Part shown: positions 7,974-16,500 of the stretch, piece by piece
How positions within the stretch are numbered: the stretch's first letter is position 1
Layout of the letters: each line of letters begins with the position of its first letter
Assembly (NCBI GenBank): GCA_041394405.1
Contig: JAWKIF010000007.1
Location: 186,001 to 250,000 of the forward strand
Reading direction: 5' to 3'
Source of the DNA: Microthrix sp041394405
Lineage (GTDB): Bacteria; Actinomycetota; Acidimicrobiia; Acidimicrobiales; Microtrichaceae
DNA length: 64,000 nt
The notes under the pieces: model-generated
Database searches by the model: none
The model's input: only the letters and a program-made list of their open reading frames with translations
Told to the model about the DNA's origin: nothing
Translations under genes and position numbers: made by a program

Positions 7974-10220
7974 ATGCGTAGGCGCCGCTCACTCTCCTCG
8001 ATGCTTGCTGGGAACTGGGCCAAATCGGTACGCAGGACACTGCTGGCACTGGGCTGGACTGCGGGCTTCCTGATGCTTGCAGCGTCGGCGTCGGACGCAG
8101 CGCTATCGACAACCGTTCCAGGCTGCGATCTCGCAACGGTTACCTGGACGGGTCAGGGGAGTTCCGCCGTGTGGAGCGATCCAGCCAACTGGTCCTCCCG
8201 GGCTGTGCCCGTCCCAAACGACAACGTATGCATTCCGGATAGCGGGACCACCGTCCAGATAGATAGCGATGTCAACGTCAGGTGGATTCTGGCCGAGGCC
8301 AACCTGCAATTGACAGCTTCCCGCACGCTGACATTGACTGACTCCGAGGTCACATCGGAGTTGACGAACGTCACCGCCAGCGGCACGACTATGTTGCGCG
8401 GCCGTGCGCGAATTCGACCACAGGGCACGTTCACGTTGACCCAGCGCAGCTCGCTCATAGTCACCGCCGACTCCAAGTTCATCAACGATGGGCGTACGGT
8501 CCTCACGGGAGGTTCCAGAGCGTCGAGCATCCGCTCCGAGTGTGGCGGCGGGCAGTTGCCGGGCGAGATCCGGAATTCGGGCGTCATGTTGCTGGGGTCT
8601 TGGGCGAGTATCGAACAGTCGCCGGGGTGTGGTCGACTGTCGTGGCTGCTCAATGACGGGGTGCTCAAGGCCGAGGGCAGGTTCTCCGCGGTTCGCGTCG
8701 GAGTCATGAATAGGGGAACCGCCACTGCCATCCGGTTCTTCGAGACTCTGACCAACCAGGGTCGCGTAGAGGGCGGGCTTGTGGCTGGGAACTCATCTGA
8801 TAGCCCAATAGCCGGCGGCGTCTGGGCCGGCGTTGAGTTCCAGGGACGCAGCGGCGGAGTCGTCGAGTTTGACGGTCCTGTGTTAGAGGGCTCGACGATC
8901 ATCGCGGGGGGCATTGCAGCGGGTCACGTCGATATTCCAGCCGAGGCGGATCTGACTGTTCGTGGGGCGACGCTCCGGGCGCGGGTGACCGGCCCCGGAG
9001 CGTTCAGTGCGGACTCCGGTGCGATTCTCGACACCGACATATCGGCGGGAGGCGAGCGGCGCATTGTGAACGGGAGGTTCATCAACGTGCACCGCGTGAA
9101 GCCGGGGGCTGTGCTTAGTGTGCCTCGCGGCGAAACCATAACGATCGCCCCAGGAGCGTTCTTGACGAATGAAGGGCGTATGGACTTCCAGCACAAGCCG
9201 GGCTGGAATGCCGGGCGCGTTCTGATCGAATGCTCGACAGCAGGTGGTGGTGCCGGTACGATTTCGAACAAAGGGCAGCTAGATTTCCAGGGTAACGGGA
9301 CGGTGAGATTGTCATCCACCTGTGTTCCCGGGGATTCCACACTGAAAAACGAGGGTGAAATTCGGGTCGTTGGCGCGGGCGCGGAGATGTTCGATGTCCA
9401 GATTCACAACTACGAGAACGGACTCATTGAAGGCTCTCTGAGGGCCAGGGCGAACGTGATCAATGTTGGCCACATCAGGGGCTCCGTATTGGCGCATGCG
9501 GGGTTCTGGAATCACGGGGAGACACAGATTGAGGGCGAACTATTCGCCGTTGGGGGGACGGTGACGAACACCAGAGTCCTGAGGTTTGGAAAGATGGGGA
9601 GGGTTCGTTGCTACGACTGCTGGGTCAAGAATGAAGTAGGGGGGCGGATCGTGATTGACGCTGGACCGGAGCTGACGGCGCCCTATCCCTTCACGGTACC
9701 TGACGGATTTGCCAATGGAGGTGTGATCGAGTTCAGGGGCTTGGTTCCGCGGAGTCTCGAGATACCTGATGGGGCGAGCGTCCTGATGGGAACGGGGGTC
9801 TTCAACCTAGATGATCGACCTCTTCCTCTTACCTACGTCAGGGAGTCAGGCTTCGCAGCAATGCAGGTCATGCAAGAGCTTCTCCGCGTGTTCTCGCCGA
9901 CTCCTGGGGTCAAGGGGTTTTGTAGTGAGGTTTCGGCAGGGGCTGGTGCGGGCGTGGCAATTGGACAGTGCGAAGTGGGCTACTTCCCGACCGCCTACTC
10001 GCCTTTGATGGAAGAGCGAGCGGTAGTGCAGTACGTCGGGACAGGCGCACTCTTTGGGGCTTCAGTCTCGGGCTCAGTGAGTAGGCTGGAGGGTCCGAAC
10101 ATGGAGCTGGAGGGTCTGGAAGGGCCCGGAATGTGCATGGCGATGGAAGCCGACCTAGGGTTCCCGGTTGGAATAGCCACGGCGTTCTGCCGTTCTATTC
10201 CCAATGGTGAAAGAGTTTGA
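7974..10220 (+). CDS. Large secreted beta-solenoid-like protein, unknown function
   Basis: 748 residues from ATG 7974. The frame opens at 7899, but that start lies against the IS remnant, whereas 7974 follows ggggg and puts a signal peptide (RTLLALGWTAGFLMLAASAS) near the N-terminus. After a segment with SAVWSDPANWSSRAVPVPND, resembling the first rung of many surface beta-helix proteins, the body is made of short repeated turns of hydrophobic beta strands with Gly/Asn turns (e.g. LTLTDSEVTSELTNVTASGT, FINDGRTVLTGG, NEGRMDFQ), suggesting a right-handed beta-helix. I recognise no catalytic motif. Codon use is less GC-biased than in the flanking genes and the gene sits between DUF1269 duplicates beside an IS, all consistent with transfer. 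Possibly a surface adhesin; this is inference. Confidence 0.65.
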   Translation: MRRRRSLSSMLAGNWAKSVRRTLLALGWTAGFLMLAASASDAALSTTVPGCDLATVTWTGQGSSAVWSDPANWSSRAVPVPNDNVCIPDSGTTVQIDSDVNVRWILAEANLQLTASRTLTLTDSEVTSELTNVTASGTTMLRGRARIRPQGTFTLTQRSSLIVTADSKFINDGRTVLTGGSRASSIRSECGGGQLPGEIRNSGVMLLGSWASIEQSPGCGRLSWLLNDGVLKAEGRFSAVRVGVMNRGTATAIRFFETLTNQGRVEGGLVAGNSSDSPIAGGVWAGVEFQGRSGGVVEFDGPVLEGSTIIAGGIAAGHVDIPAEADLTVRGATLRARVTGPGAFSADSGAILDTDISAGGERRIVNGRFINVHRVKPGAVLSVPRGETITIAPGAFLTNEGRMDFQHKPGWNAGRVLIECSTAGGGAGTISNKGQLDFQGNGTVRLSSTCVPGDSTLKNEGEIRVVGAGAEMFDVQIHNYENGLIEGSLRARANVINVGHIRGSVLAHAGFWNHGETQIEGELFAVGGTVTNTRVLRFGKMGRVRCYDCWVKNEVGGRIVIDAGPELTAPYPFTVPDGFANGGVIEFRGLVPRSLEIPDGASVLMGTGVFNLDDRPLPLTYVRESGFAAMQVMQELLRVFSPTPGVKGFCSEVSAGAGAGVAIGQCEVGYFPTAYSPLMEERAVVQYVGTGALFGASVSGSVSRLEGPNMELEGLEGPGMCMAMEADLGFPVGIATAFCRSIPNGERV

Positions 10221-10726
10221 ACTTCCCAATGGTGAGTCGCCTGGCTTCGGCGAATTTTGGAGCCAGCCCGTCAGAGGTGTTGAATGGAAATCCGCACAAC
10301 TTCTTCGCAACGGTGGGAGTGGGCGCGAACTGGTTCCGGGGCGTCGGTGTTCATTGGGCTGGTGAACTCCTGGCTCTACCGAATTGAGCACCCGAGGGTT
10401 GACATGTCCGTTGGTCTGTAGGAGCTGCAGGTGCCCGTCTAGCTGGTCCGTGTCCGCAGGCTTGGACCAGCTGGCGGCCAATCTTGGACAGCGTGCCCGG
10501 CAAGATGCGCAAGGGCGGGCGAGATGCCGGCAGGTGGCGCGCAAGATCCACAAGGCAACGACGTGCTGGCGTTCTTCGAGTGGATCGATCTCGACTCGCG
10601 CTCGATCTGGAGATCAAGTCGTGTGGACATCTCGCAGCGAACGAAGCACCCTAAGTTCCAAGGGGTGCTCGGCAGCAGTTAGCGATCGCCGCGGTGGTGA
10701 TGTCGGCCTCGAAGCCCGTAGCAGTC
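10221..10726. other. Intergenic region without recognisable gene
   Basis: About 500 bases between the secreted protein and the DUF1269 gene. Short open frames exist on both strands (for example minus-strand 10351-10617) but have arginine/proline-rich compositions and match nothing I recognise. If the frameshift in the DUF1269 gene is corrected, its coding sequence would extend to a TAG at 10651-10653. Confidence 0.4.
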
Positions 10727-11326
10727 TCAGCCCGTCCCGGGTGGAGGTCCACCAACGAGTCCTGCACCTGGGCCAGCGCCTCGGGGGGCAGGTCGGCGGT
10801 GACCAAGCTCGGCCTCTCCGGCAAACCGGTGAAACTCCTCCAGCACGGCCTGAGGGTCGGTGGCGGTGGCCAACACCAGCACGCCCACCTTGCCCTCCGG
10901 GAGGGCCTCGCGCATGCGAGCCACGGTGTCGTCGGGAATGCCCAGGTCGATCACGGCGCCGGCGGCGGCCCCGGTTGCGGCACCGACCGCACCGCCGATG
11001 AGCGCCCCCACCGGGCCGCCGAACAGCACACCGATGAGCAGGCCCCAGGCACCGCTCGACAGCGCGCCCTCGGTGGGTGTCAGGTCGAAGAGCTCACGCA
11101 CCTTGGCCCGTCCGTCGCGGGTGCGGTCGATGCGCACCGCATCGCGCAGCACCAAGGCCTCCCGGGCCTGCAGGTCGGCGATGGCCGCCATGAACTCACT
11201 CGCCCGGGTCTCGCGTTCGAAGGCCAGAAACACCAGCCCGCCGCCCACCGCACCGGGCTCGACGTCGGCTCCCTCCTGGGTTGGTTGCGGGGTGTCTGCC
11301 GGCTGGTCGGGCGGGCGATCGGTCAT
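10727..11326 (-). CDS. DUF1269-family membrane protein, frameshifted near the 3' end
   Basis: 199 residues as read. The N-terminal half is soluble (VFLAFERETRASEFMAAIAD, then LVLRDAVRIDR), followed by a Gly/Ala-rich membrane hairpin (LLIGVLFGGPVGALIGGAVG, about residues 98-125) and a C-terminal domain with IPDDTVARMREALPEGKVG and VLEEFHRFAGEAEL. This is the order of DUF1269 proteins, whose role is unknown. After AEL the frame is lost because of an extra A near 10816; without it the protein reads VTADLPPEALAQVQDSLVDL and ends at 10651. Start ATG 11326 is preceded by AAGGAGCG. The last 237 bases are duplicated at 5951-6187. Confidence 0.75.
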   Translation of the reverse strand: MTDRPPDQPADTPQPTQEGADVEPGAVGGGLVFLAFERETRASEFMAAIADLQAREALVLRDAVRIDRTRDGRAKVRELFDLTPTEGALSSGAWGLLIGVLFGGPVGALIGGAVGAATGAAAGAVIDLGIPDDTVARMREALPEGKVGVLVLATATDPQAVLEEFHRFAGEAELGHRRPAPRGAGPGAGLVGGPPPGTG

Positions 11327-11399
11327 GGGCGCTCCTTGGTTGCGTTCGGATGGTTCGCGGGCGGCGCTGGCGCGGGCTCCGGGTGGGGTGCGCGTCGCC

Positions 11400-12773
11400 T
11401 CAGGCGGACTCGACGACGTTGACGCCCAACGCGCCCAGCTTGCCGGGGATGTCCTCGTAGCCCCGCTTGAGGTAGCCCACGTCGTGCAGGGTGGAGGTGC
11501 CCTCGGCGATGAGTGCGGCCAAGACGTAGGCGAACCCGGCCCTCAGGTCGGGGATCACCAGGTCGGTCGGCTGCAAGGGGGTGGGCCCGGTGATCACGGC
11601 CGAATGGCTGAAGTCGCGGTTGGCGAACCGACAGGTGCGGCTGCCCAGGCACTGGCTGGTGAGGCTGATGTCGGCGCCCATGCGCCGCAGGGTCTTGGTG
11701 TAGCCAAACCGGTTCTCGTACACGGTTTCGTGCACCACCGAGGGGCCATCGGCCTGGGTGAGCAGCACCACCGTGGGCTGTTGCCAGTCGGTCATGAACC
11801 CGGGGTGAACGTCGGTCTCCAGATGGTGGGCCCGCAGCGGCCCCTCCGCCCAGAAGCGAATGCCCTGATCGTGCACCTCGAAGTTGCCGCCCACCTGGCG
11901 CAGCGCATTGAGGAACGTCAGCAGGTGCTCCTGGCGGGCGCCCAGCACCTCGATGTCGCCCCCGGTGGCCACGGCAGCGACGGCGTAGGACGCGATCTCG
12001 ATGCGGTCCTCGATGACCCGGTGGGTCGCACCGCCCAGGCGCTCGACCCCCTCAATCATGATGCGACGGTCGATGTCGACCGCGATGTTGGCCCCCATCT
12101 TCTGAAGGAACAGCACCAGGTCGATCACCTCGGGCTCCATGGCCGAGTTCTCGATAACGGTGGTGCCCCGGGCGGTGACCGCCGCCAGGATGAGGTTCTC
12201 GGTGGCGCCCACCGACGGGTACGGCAGCCGGTGGCGGGTGCCAACCAGCCGGTCCGTGGTGGCCCGGAACGCCTGGGGTGAGATATCGATCTCGGCCCCC
12301 ATGGCCTGCAGCCCCTCGACGTGGTAGTCGACGGGGCGGGGGCCGATGGTGCATCCCCCGACCAGGGGCACCTCGGCCTCGCCGATGCGGTTCAGCAGCG
12401 GCCCCATGAACAGGATGGGGATGCGGTTGATGCCCGAATACTCCTCGGAGATCTGGCCCGTGATCTTGGGGGTATGCAGCGTGAGGGTGTGCTCGTCCTG
12501 CCATTCGTAGGTGGTGCCCAACTGCTCCAGCATGGGCAACGTTGCGTCCATCTCGCCGATGCGGGGCACGTTGGTGAACGTGCACGGCTCGTCGGTGAGC
12601 AACGTGGCCACCAGTTCCTTCGTCACAGCGTTCTTGGCGCCTGCGGCCCGGATCTCGCCCTGGACCGGAGAGCCACCGGCGATGCGCCATTGCTCGTCGT
12701 GGCCGGGCAGCGGGGAGGAAGACGGTACGTTCGGCTGGGACACCGCGGACAGGTCGGGTTCGGTGATCGCCAT
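11400..12773 (-). CDS. murA: UDP-N-acetylglucosamine 1-carboxyvinyltransferase-like protein (MurA paralogue)
   Basis: 457 residues from ATG 12773; the open frame continues upstream, but only as antisense of the peptidase gene. MurA transfers enolpyruvate from PEP to UDP-GlcNAc, the first committed step of peptidoglycan synthesis in the cytoplasm. The EPSP-synthase fold is clear: GEIRAAGAKNAVTKELVATL (the KN motif), then VPLVGGCTIGPRPVDYHV with the PEP-binding catalytic Cys at about residue 141, and DLRAGFAYVLAALIAEGTST near the end. It has a 30-residue N-terminal extension and an unusual insertion around SRTCRFANRDFSH where standard MurA has a shorter loop. It may be a second MurA with an altered substrate. 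It stands alone, transcribed away from the M1 peptidase gene. Confidence 0.82.
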   Translation of the reverse strand: MAITEPDLSAVSQPNVPSSSPLPGHDEQWRIAGGSPVQGEIRAAGAKNAVTKELVATLLTDEPCTFTNVPRIGEMDATLPMLEQLGTTYEWQDEHTLTLHTPKITGQISEEYSGINRIPILFMGPLLNRIGEAEVPLVGGCTIGPRPVDYHVEGLQAMGAEIDISPQAFRATTDRLVGTRHRLPYPSVGATENLILAAVTARGTTVIENSAMEPEVIDLVLFLQKMGANIAVDIDRRIMIEGVERLGGATHRVIEDRIEIASYAVAAVATGGDIEVLGARQEHLLTFLNALRQVGGNFEVHDQGIRFWAEGPLRAHHLETDVHPGFMTDWQQPTVVLLTQADGPSVVHETVYENRFGYTKTLRRMGADISLTSQCLGSRTCRFANRDFSHSAVITGPTPLQPTDLVIPDLRAGFAYVLAALIAEGTSTLHDVGYLKRGYEDIPGKLGALGVNVVESA

Positions 12774-12830
12774 AGGTGGCCAGGCTAGCGCTGCCAGGAA
12801 ACCCCGCCCGTCAGCGGGCAGAATGACCCC

Positions 12831-14396
12831 GTGCCCGCGTGGTCTCGCTCTCCAAGGCCCACTGGGCTCCCCTCGGTTGCCTTCGGGCCACGACGGCGGC
12901 AGCGTCGCGGCCTGGCGCTGTCCGTGGTGCTGGCCGTGGCGTTGGCCGTCGCAGCCGCCGGATGCTCCACGGGGCTGCCAGCAAACGAGGCGAGCGGCTC
13001 GGGGCCGACCGAGACCTCCTCCAGCAGGCCCGCCACCTCGGCCGACACCAGCACCTCGGCACCCACCACCACGGCACCCTCCTCCACCTCGGCCGCACCG
13101 GAGCGGGGCCCGGACACCGCCGTGGGCATCGGCGACCCCTACTTCCCCGACGCCGGCAACCCCTCCTACGACGTCGCCTCCTACGATCTCACGCTGGACA
13201 TGCACGACGACCTGGCCGGATTCGACGCCGTGGCCGAGATCACGGCGACGACCACGGCGGAGCTGAGCGAGCTGCGCTTCGATCTCTCGGGCCTCGAGGT
13301 GACCGAGGCGTCCATCAACGGCGCGGAGGTTGACCATCGACGGGCCGGGCTCGATCTGGTGCTCACGCCGGAGGTGCCGCTGGCCGCCGACGAGCCGGTG
13401 GCGGTGCGCATTGCCTACGGCGGCAGCCCCGAGGCCCGATCGTCGGAGGTGCTGGGCGGCCTGGGCTGGATCGGTACGCCGGGTGAGGGAAGCTACGTGG
13501 TGTCCGAGCCCGACGGGGCCAGCAACTGGTTCCCCGCCAACGACCATCCCAGCGACAAGGCCCGGTTCTCCTTTGCCGTCACCGTGCCCGAGGGCGTGGA
13601 GGCCGTGGCCAACGGCACCAAGACGGCCGAACGCACTGAGGACGGCCGCACGACCTGGGAGTGGTCCGCCCGCGATCCCATGACCACCTACCTGGCCACC
13701 GTGGCGGTGGGGCAGTACACCTTCTTCGAGGGAGAGGGCCCCGGCGGCATCCCCATGCTGAGTGCCGTGGCCGACTCGGTGGTGGAGGGGCGGGGTCGTG
13801 CCGCCGTGGAGGGGGTGTTGGGCCAACTGCCCCAGATGATGACGGTGTTCCAGGAACGCTTCGGGCCCTACCCGCTGGAGACCTACGGGGCGCTGGTGGT
13901 GGGTGAGCCGTTGGGGTTTGCCCTGGAGACCCAAACCCGATCGATCTTCGGCACGGACCTGTGGGCCGACGACCTCATCCAGGCCCACGAGCTGGCGCAC
14001 CAGTGGTTCGGCAACTCGGTCAGCCTGGACCGGTGGGAGGACATCTGGCTCAACGAGGGCTTCGCCACCATGGCCGAGTGGTTCTACGGCGAGGCCACCG
14101 GCGGCCGTGGCGGGCTGGCCCTCGAGGCCGGATCTCGCTTCGAGCCGCCGCTCGACCCGGGCCCCGACGACCTGTTCAATCCGGCGGTGTACCTGCGCGG
14201 CGGCCTGACCCTCAAGGCGCTGCGCGAACAGGTGGGGGACGACACGTTCTTCGACATTGTCGAGCGGTGGGCCACCGACCACCGCCTCGGCAACGCCTCC
14301 ACCGACGACTTCCTCGCCCTAGTGGAGGAGGTGGGTGGCGCCGAGGCCAGCCGGCTGGTCAGCGCCTGGTTGACCCAACCCGAACCCCCGAGCTGA
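12831..14396 (+). CDS. M1-family metallopeptidase, lipoprotein
   Basis: 521 residues starting at GTG 12831. An Arg-rich N-region and hydrophobic core (SVVLAVALAVAAAGCS) give a lipobox with the lipidated Cys at about residue 45, followed by a Ser/Thr linker, so the protein should be anchored outside the membrane. The catalytic zinc motif HELAHQWFGN lies near residue 386 with the third ligand in LNEGFATMAEW, the classical HExxH-18-E arrangement of gluzincin aminopeptidases. The N-terminal part (SYDLTLDMHDDLAGFDAVAE) matches the M1 saddle domain. It is shorter than full PepN because the C-terminal helical domain is missing, as in many secreted M1 enzymes. Peptide trimming outside the cell is the likely role. 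Confidence 0.9.
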   Translation: MPAWSRSPRPTGLPSVAFGPRRRQRRGLALSVVLAVALAVAAAGCSTGLPANEASGSGPTETSSSRPATSADTSTSAPTTTAPSSTSAAPERGPDTAVGIGDPYFPDAGNPSYDVASYDLTLDMHDDLAGFDAVAEITATTTAELSELRFDLSGLEVTEASINGAEVDHRRAGLDLVLTPEVPLAADEPVAVRIAYGGSPEARSSEVLGGLGWIGTPGEGSYVVSEPDGASNWFPANDHPSDKARFSFAVTVPEGVEAVANGTKTAERTEDGRTTWEWSARDPMTTYLATVAVGQYTFFEGEGPGGIPMLSAVADSVVEGRGRAAVEGVLGQLPQMMTVFQERFGPYPLETYGALVVGEPLGFALETQTRSIFGTDLWADDLIQAHELAHQWFGNSVSLDRWEDIWLNEGFATMAEWFYGEATGGRGGLALEAGSRFEPPLDPGPDDLFNPAVYLRGGLTLKALREQVGDDTFFDIVERWATDHRLGNASTDDFLALVEEVGGAEASRLVSAWLTQPEPPS

Positions 14397-14420
14397 ATCC
14401 GTGCGGGGGCCCCAAACGCC

Positions 14421-14741
14421 TCAGCGGTCCAGCTCGCCCAGCAACTCGTCGTCGGAGTCCAGCAGATCCCGAAACGCCTCCAGGTCCTCCAAGGTGAAGG
14501 CGCCGGCCTCGTCGGCACCCGAGCTCAGGCGCTCCACCGGGGTGGCCAGCACCCGGGTGGGCGACCCGAGGGTCCGCAGCACCGAGGTGAGCGCATCGTT
14601 GCCGTCGCGTACCACCACCATGTGGCACCGGGGGCAGCGCAGTACCGCCCAGAGCGGCGCCCCCACATCATCCACCCACGACGTCACGGCCTCCGGGGAC
14701 GCCCGGAAGTCTCCGCAGGTCTCGCAGGAACTCTTGATCAT
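14421..14741 (-). CDS. Zinc-ribbon-like small protein, unknown function
   Basis: 106 residues from ATG 14741, chosen because GGAGGAAGG lies at good spacing just upstream; an upstream ATG at 14777 has no such site. Two Cys pairs, SCETCGD at the N-terminus and RCPRCHM around residue 37, form a probable treble-clef or zinc-ribbon site. The C-terminal third is acidic and helical (FTLEDLEAFRDLLDSDDELL), suggesting a protein-interaction tail. I recognise no named family. The 3' end converges on the M1 peptidase gene with a 24-base gap, and the start is divergent from the DUF1295 gene. Confidence 0.7.
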   Translation of the reverse strand: MIKSSCETCGDFRASPEAVTSWVDDVGAPLWAVLRCPRCHMVVVRDGNDALTSVLRTLGSPTRVLATPVERLSSGADEAGAFTLEDLEAFRDLLDSDDELLGELDR

Positions 14742-14880
14742 GGTGGTCCTTCCTCCGGCCCGCCTGGACCGACGCATAGTGCGGCCCGAAGTTCACACTT
14801 CGGCTCCACCCGCTGGCGTAACTGTGATATCGACGGGGAAGCGGCCACACTGAGTAGGCCAATCGAATCGAAGGAATCCC

Positions 14881-15723
14881 ATGGGCACGGTTGTACTGAG
14901 CAGCGGCATTGCGGTGGCCATCGTGATGCTGGCCACGTGGCTGTTGTCGGTGCGCCTCAGCGACGTGAGCATCGTGGACATCGTGTGGGGCCTGGGCTTC
15001 GTGGTCGTGGCCCACACCGCCCGGGCGGTTGGCGACACCAACCCCCGGGTGGATCTGCTGACGGCGTTGGTCACCATCTGGGGTTTTCGGCTGTCCGGCT
15101 ACCTGCTGTGGCGCAACTGGGGCCAGGGCGAGGACCGTCGGTACGTGGCCATGCGCCGCCGTTTCGGCCAGAAGTTCTGGTGGTTCAGCCTCATCCAGAC
15201 CTTCGCCCTCCAGGGGGTGCTGATCCTCATCGTGTCGCTCCCGGTGCAGCTGGCCGCCGCTGGCGACGAGGTGTCGTTGGGGGCGATCGCCTGGTTGGGC
15301 GTGGCGCTGTGGGCGGTGGGCTTTGCCTTTGAAACGGTGGGCGACGGGCAGCTGGCCGGCTTCAAGGCCGATCCGGCCAACGAGGGCAAGGTGATGGACG
15401 GCGGCCTGTGGCGCTACACCCGTCACCCCAACTACTTCGGCGACTTCTGTGTGTGGTGGGGGCTGTTCCTGGTGGCGCTGGCGGCCGGAGGGTGGTGGGG
15501 CATCATCGGGCCCATCGTCATGTCGGTGTTTCTCCTGCGAGTCTCTGGCGTGACCTTGCTGGAGAAGACCATCACCAAGCGCCGACCCGGCTACGCCGAC
15601 TACGTCGCCCGCACGTCGGCGTTCGTTCCCCTGCCCCCCAAGAACCTGCCCACGACTGACCTGCCCACGACTGAACAGCCGCCGCCCAGCGAGGCGGCAG
15701 CGAGCACGGAGGAGACCTCGTGA
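14881..15723 (+). CDS. DUF1295 / steroid 5-alpha-reductase-like membrane protein
   Basis: 280 residues with about six or seven hydrophobic segments. The N-terminal half has SVRLSDVSIVDIVWGLGFVV, typical of DUF1295, and the C-terminal half carries LWRYTRHPNYFGDFCVWWG, the RHPNYFG signature of the isoprenylcysteine methyltransferase/5-alpha-reductase superfamily that binds a nucleotide cofactor. Related proteins reduce or methylate lipid substrates at the membrane; the substrate here is unknown. The last about 30 residues are a Pro/Thr-rich tail containing a duplicated motif (LPTTDLPTTEQ). Start ATG 14881 is preceded by AAGGAA. The stop overlaps the GTG start of the phosphatase gene, so the two are translationally coupled. 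Confidence 0.85.
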   Translation: MGTVVLSSGIAVAIVMLATWLLSVRLSDVSIVDIVWGLGFVVVAHTARAVGDTNPRVDLLTALVTIWGFRLSGYLLWRNWGQGEDRRYVAMRRRFGQKFWWFSLIQTFALQGVLILIVSLPVQLAAAGDEVSLGAIAWLGVALWAVGFAFETVGDGQLAGFKADPANEGKVMDGGLWRYTRHPNYFGDFCVWWGLFLVALAAGGWWGIIGPIVMSVFLLRVSGVTLLEKTITKRRPGYADYVARTSAFVPLPPKNLPTTDLPTTEQPPPSEAAASTEETS

Positions 15724-16496
15724 CCACACCCCCCGCCGATCCCGCCCTCCTGCAGGCCGCTCGCGAGTTTGCGGTGGAGGCCGGTGCCCTCACCCTCAGC
15801 TGGTTTCGCCGGGTGGAGCTGGAGCTGGAACACAAGGGCGACGGCACGCCGGTGACCGCCGCCGACAAGGCGGCAGAGCGTCGCCTGCGGGAGCTGATCG
15901 AGGCCCACGCCCCCGGGGACACCATCCTCGGCGAGGAGGAGGGCCACGCTCCGGGCGACGGGCCCCGGCGGTGGGTGCTGGACCCCATCGACGGCACCAA
16001 GGCGTTCACCCGGGGCGTGCCGCTCTACTCCACGCTGGTGGCGGTGGAGGACGAGCACGGCCCGGCGGTGGGCGTCATCGAGCTGCCGGCGCTGGGCCAG
16101 ACGGTGTTCGCCGGGCGTGGCCTGGGGGCGACGGTGGCCGACCGCCACGGCGAACGCCCCGCCCGGGTTAGCGGCACCGCCTCGCTGGCCGAGTCGTTGC
16201 TCACCACCAGCGGGTTCGGCTCGTGGAACGCCGGGCAGATGGTGGCGGCGCACGCCTCGGGCGCCACGCTGCGCACTTGGGGCGACGGCTACGGGTACTT
16301 CCTGGTGGCCACGGGCGGGGCCGACGCCATGGTCGACCCCATCGTGGCCGAATGGGACGTGGGACCGATGAGCGTGATCCTGACCGAGGCCGGGGGTCGC
16401 TTCACCGGGCTGGACGGGGGCGAGGGCGCCGCCTGCGGCAGCGGCCTGGGCACCAACGGGCTGCTGCACGACCAGCTGCTTGAACTGCTGGCCTGA
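15720..16496 (+). CDS. hisN: Inositol monophosphatase-family phosphatase, histidinol-phosphatase-like
   Basis: 258 residues from GTG 15720, overlapping the previous stop by four bases. The metal site of the IMPase family is complete: GEEEGHAPG (Glu ligand, about residue 64), WVLDPIDGTKAFTRGVP (DxxDGT, about residue 86) and, near the C-terminus, AEWDVGPMSVILTEAGG with the last Asp. The TKAFTRGVP and AEWDVGPM blocks are those of HisN-type histidinol-phosphate phosphatases, which supply histidine synthesis in actinobacteria, rather than of SuhB or CysQ; activity on other phosphates cannot be excluded. A cytosolic Mg-dependent enzyme is expected. No other his gene is visible nearby. Confidence 0.85.
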   Translation: MTTPPADPALLQAAREFAVEAGALTLSWFRRVELELEHKGDGTPVTAADKAAERRLRELIEAHAPGDTILGEEEGHAPGDGPRRWVLDPIDGTKAFTRGVPLYSTLVAVEDEHGPAVGVIELPALGQTVFAGRGLGATVADRHGERPARVSGTASLAESLLTTSGFGSWNAGQMVAAHASGATLRTWGDGYGYFLVATGGADAMVDPIVAEWDVGPMSVILTEAGGRFTGLDGGEGAACGSGLGTNGLLHDQLLELLA

Positions 16497-16500
16497 GACG

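Noticed and set aside
12774..14282. 960-residue open frame extending the MurA gene upstream
   Set aside because: The extension is antisense to the M1 peptidase gene, whose HELAHQWFGN zinc site is intact; the MurA start at 12773 is sufficient.
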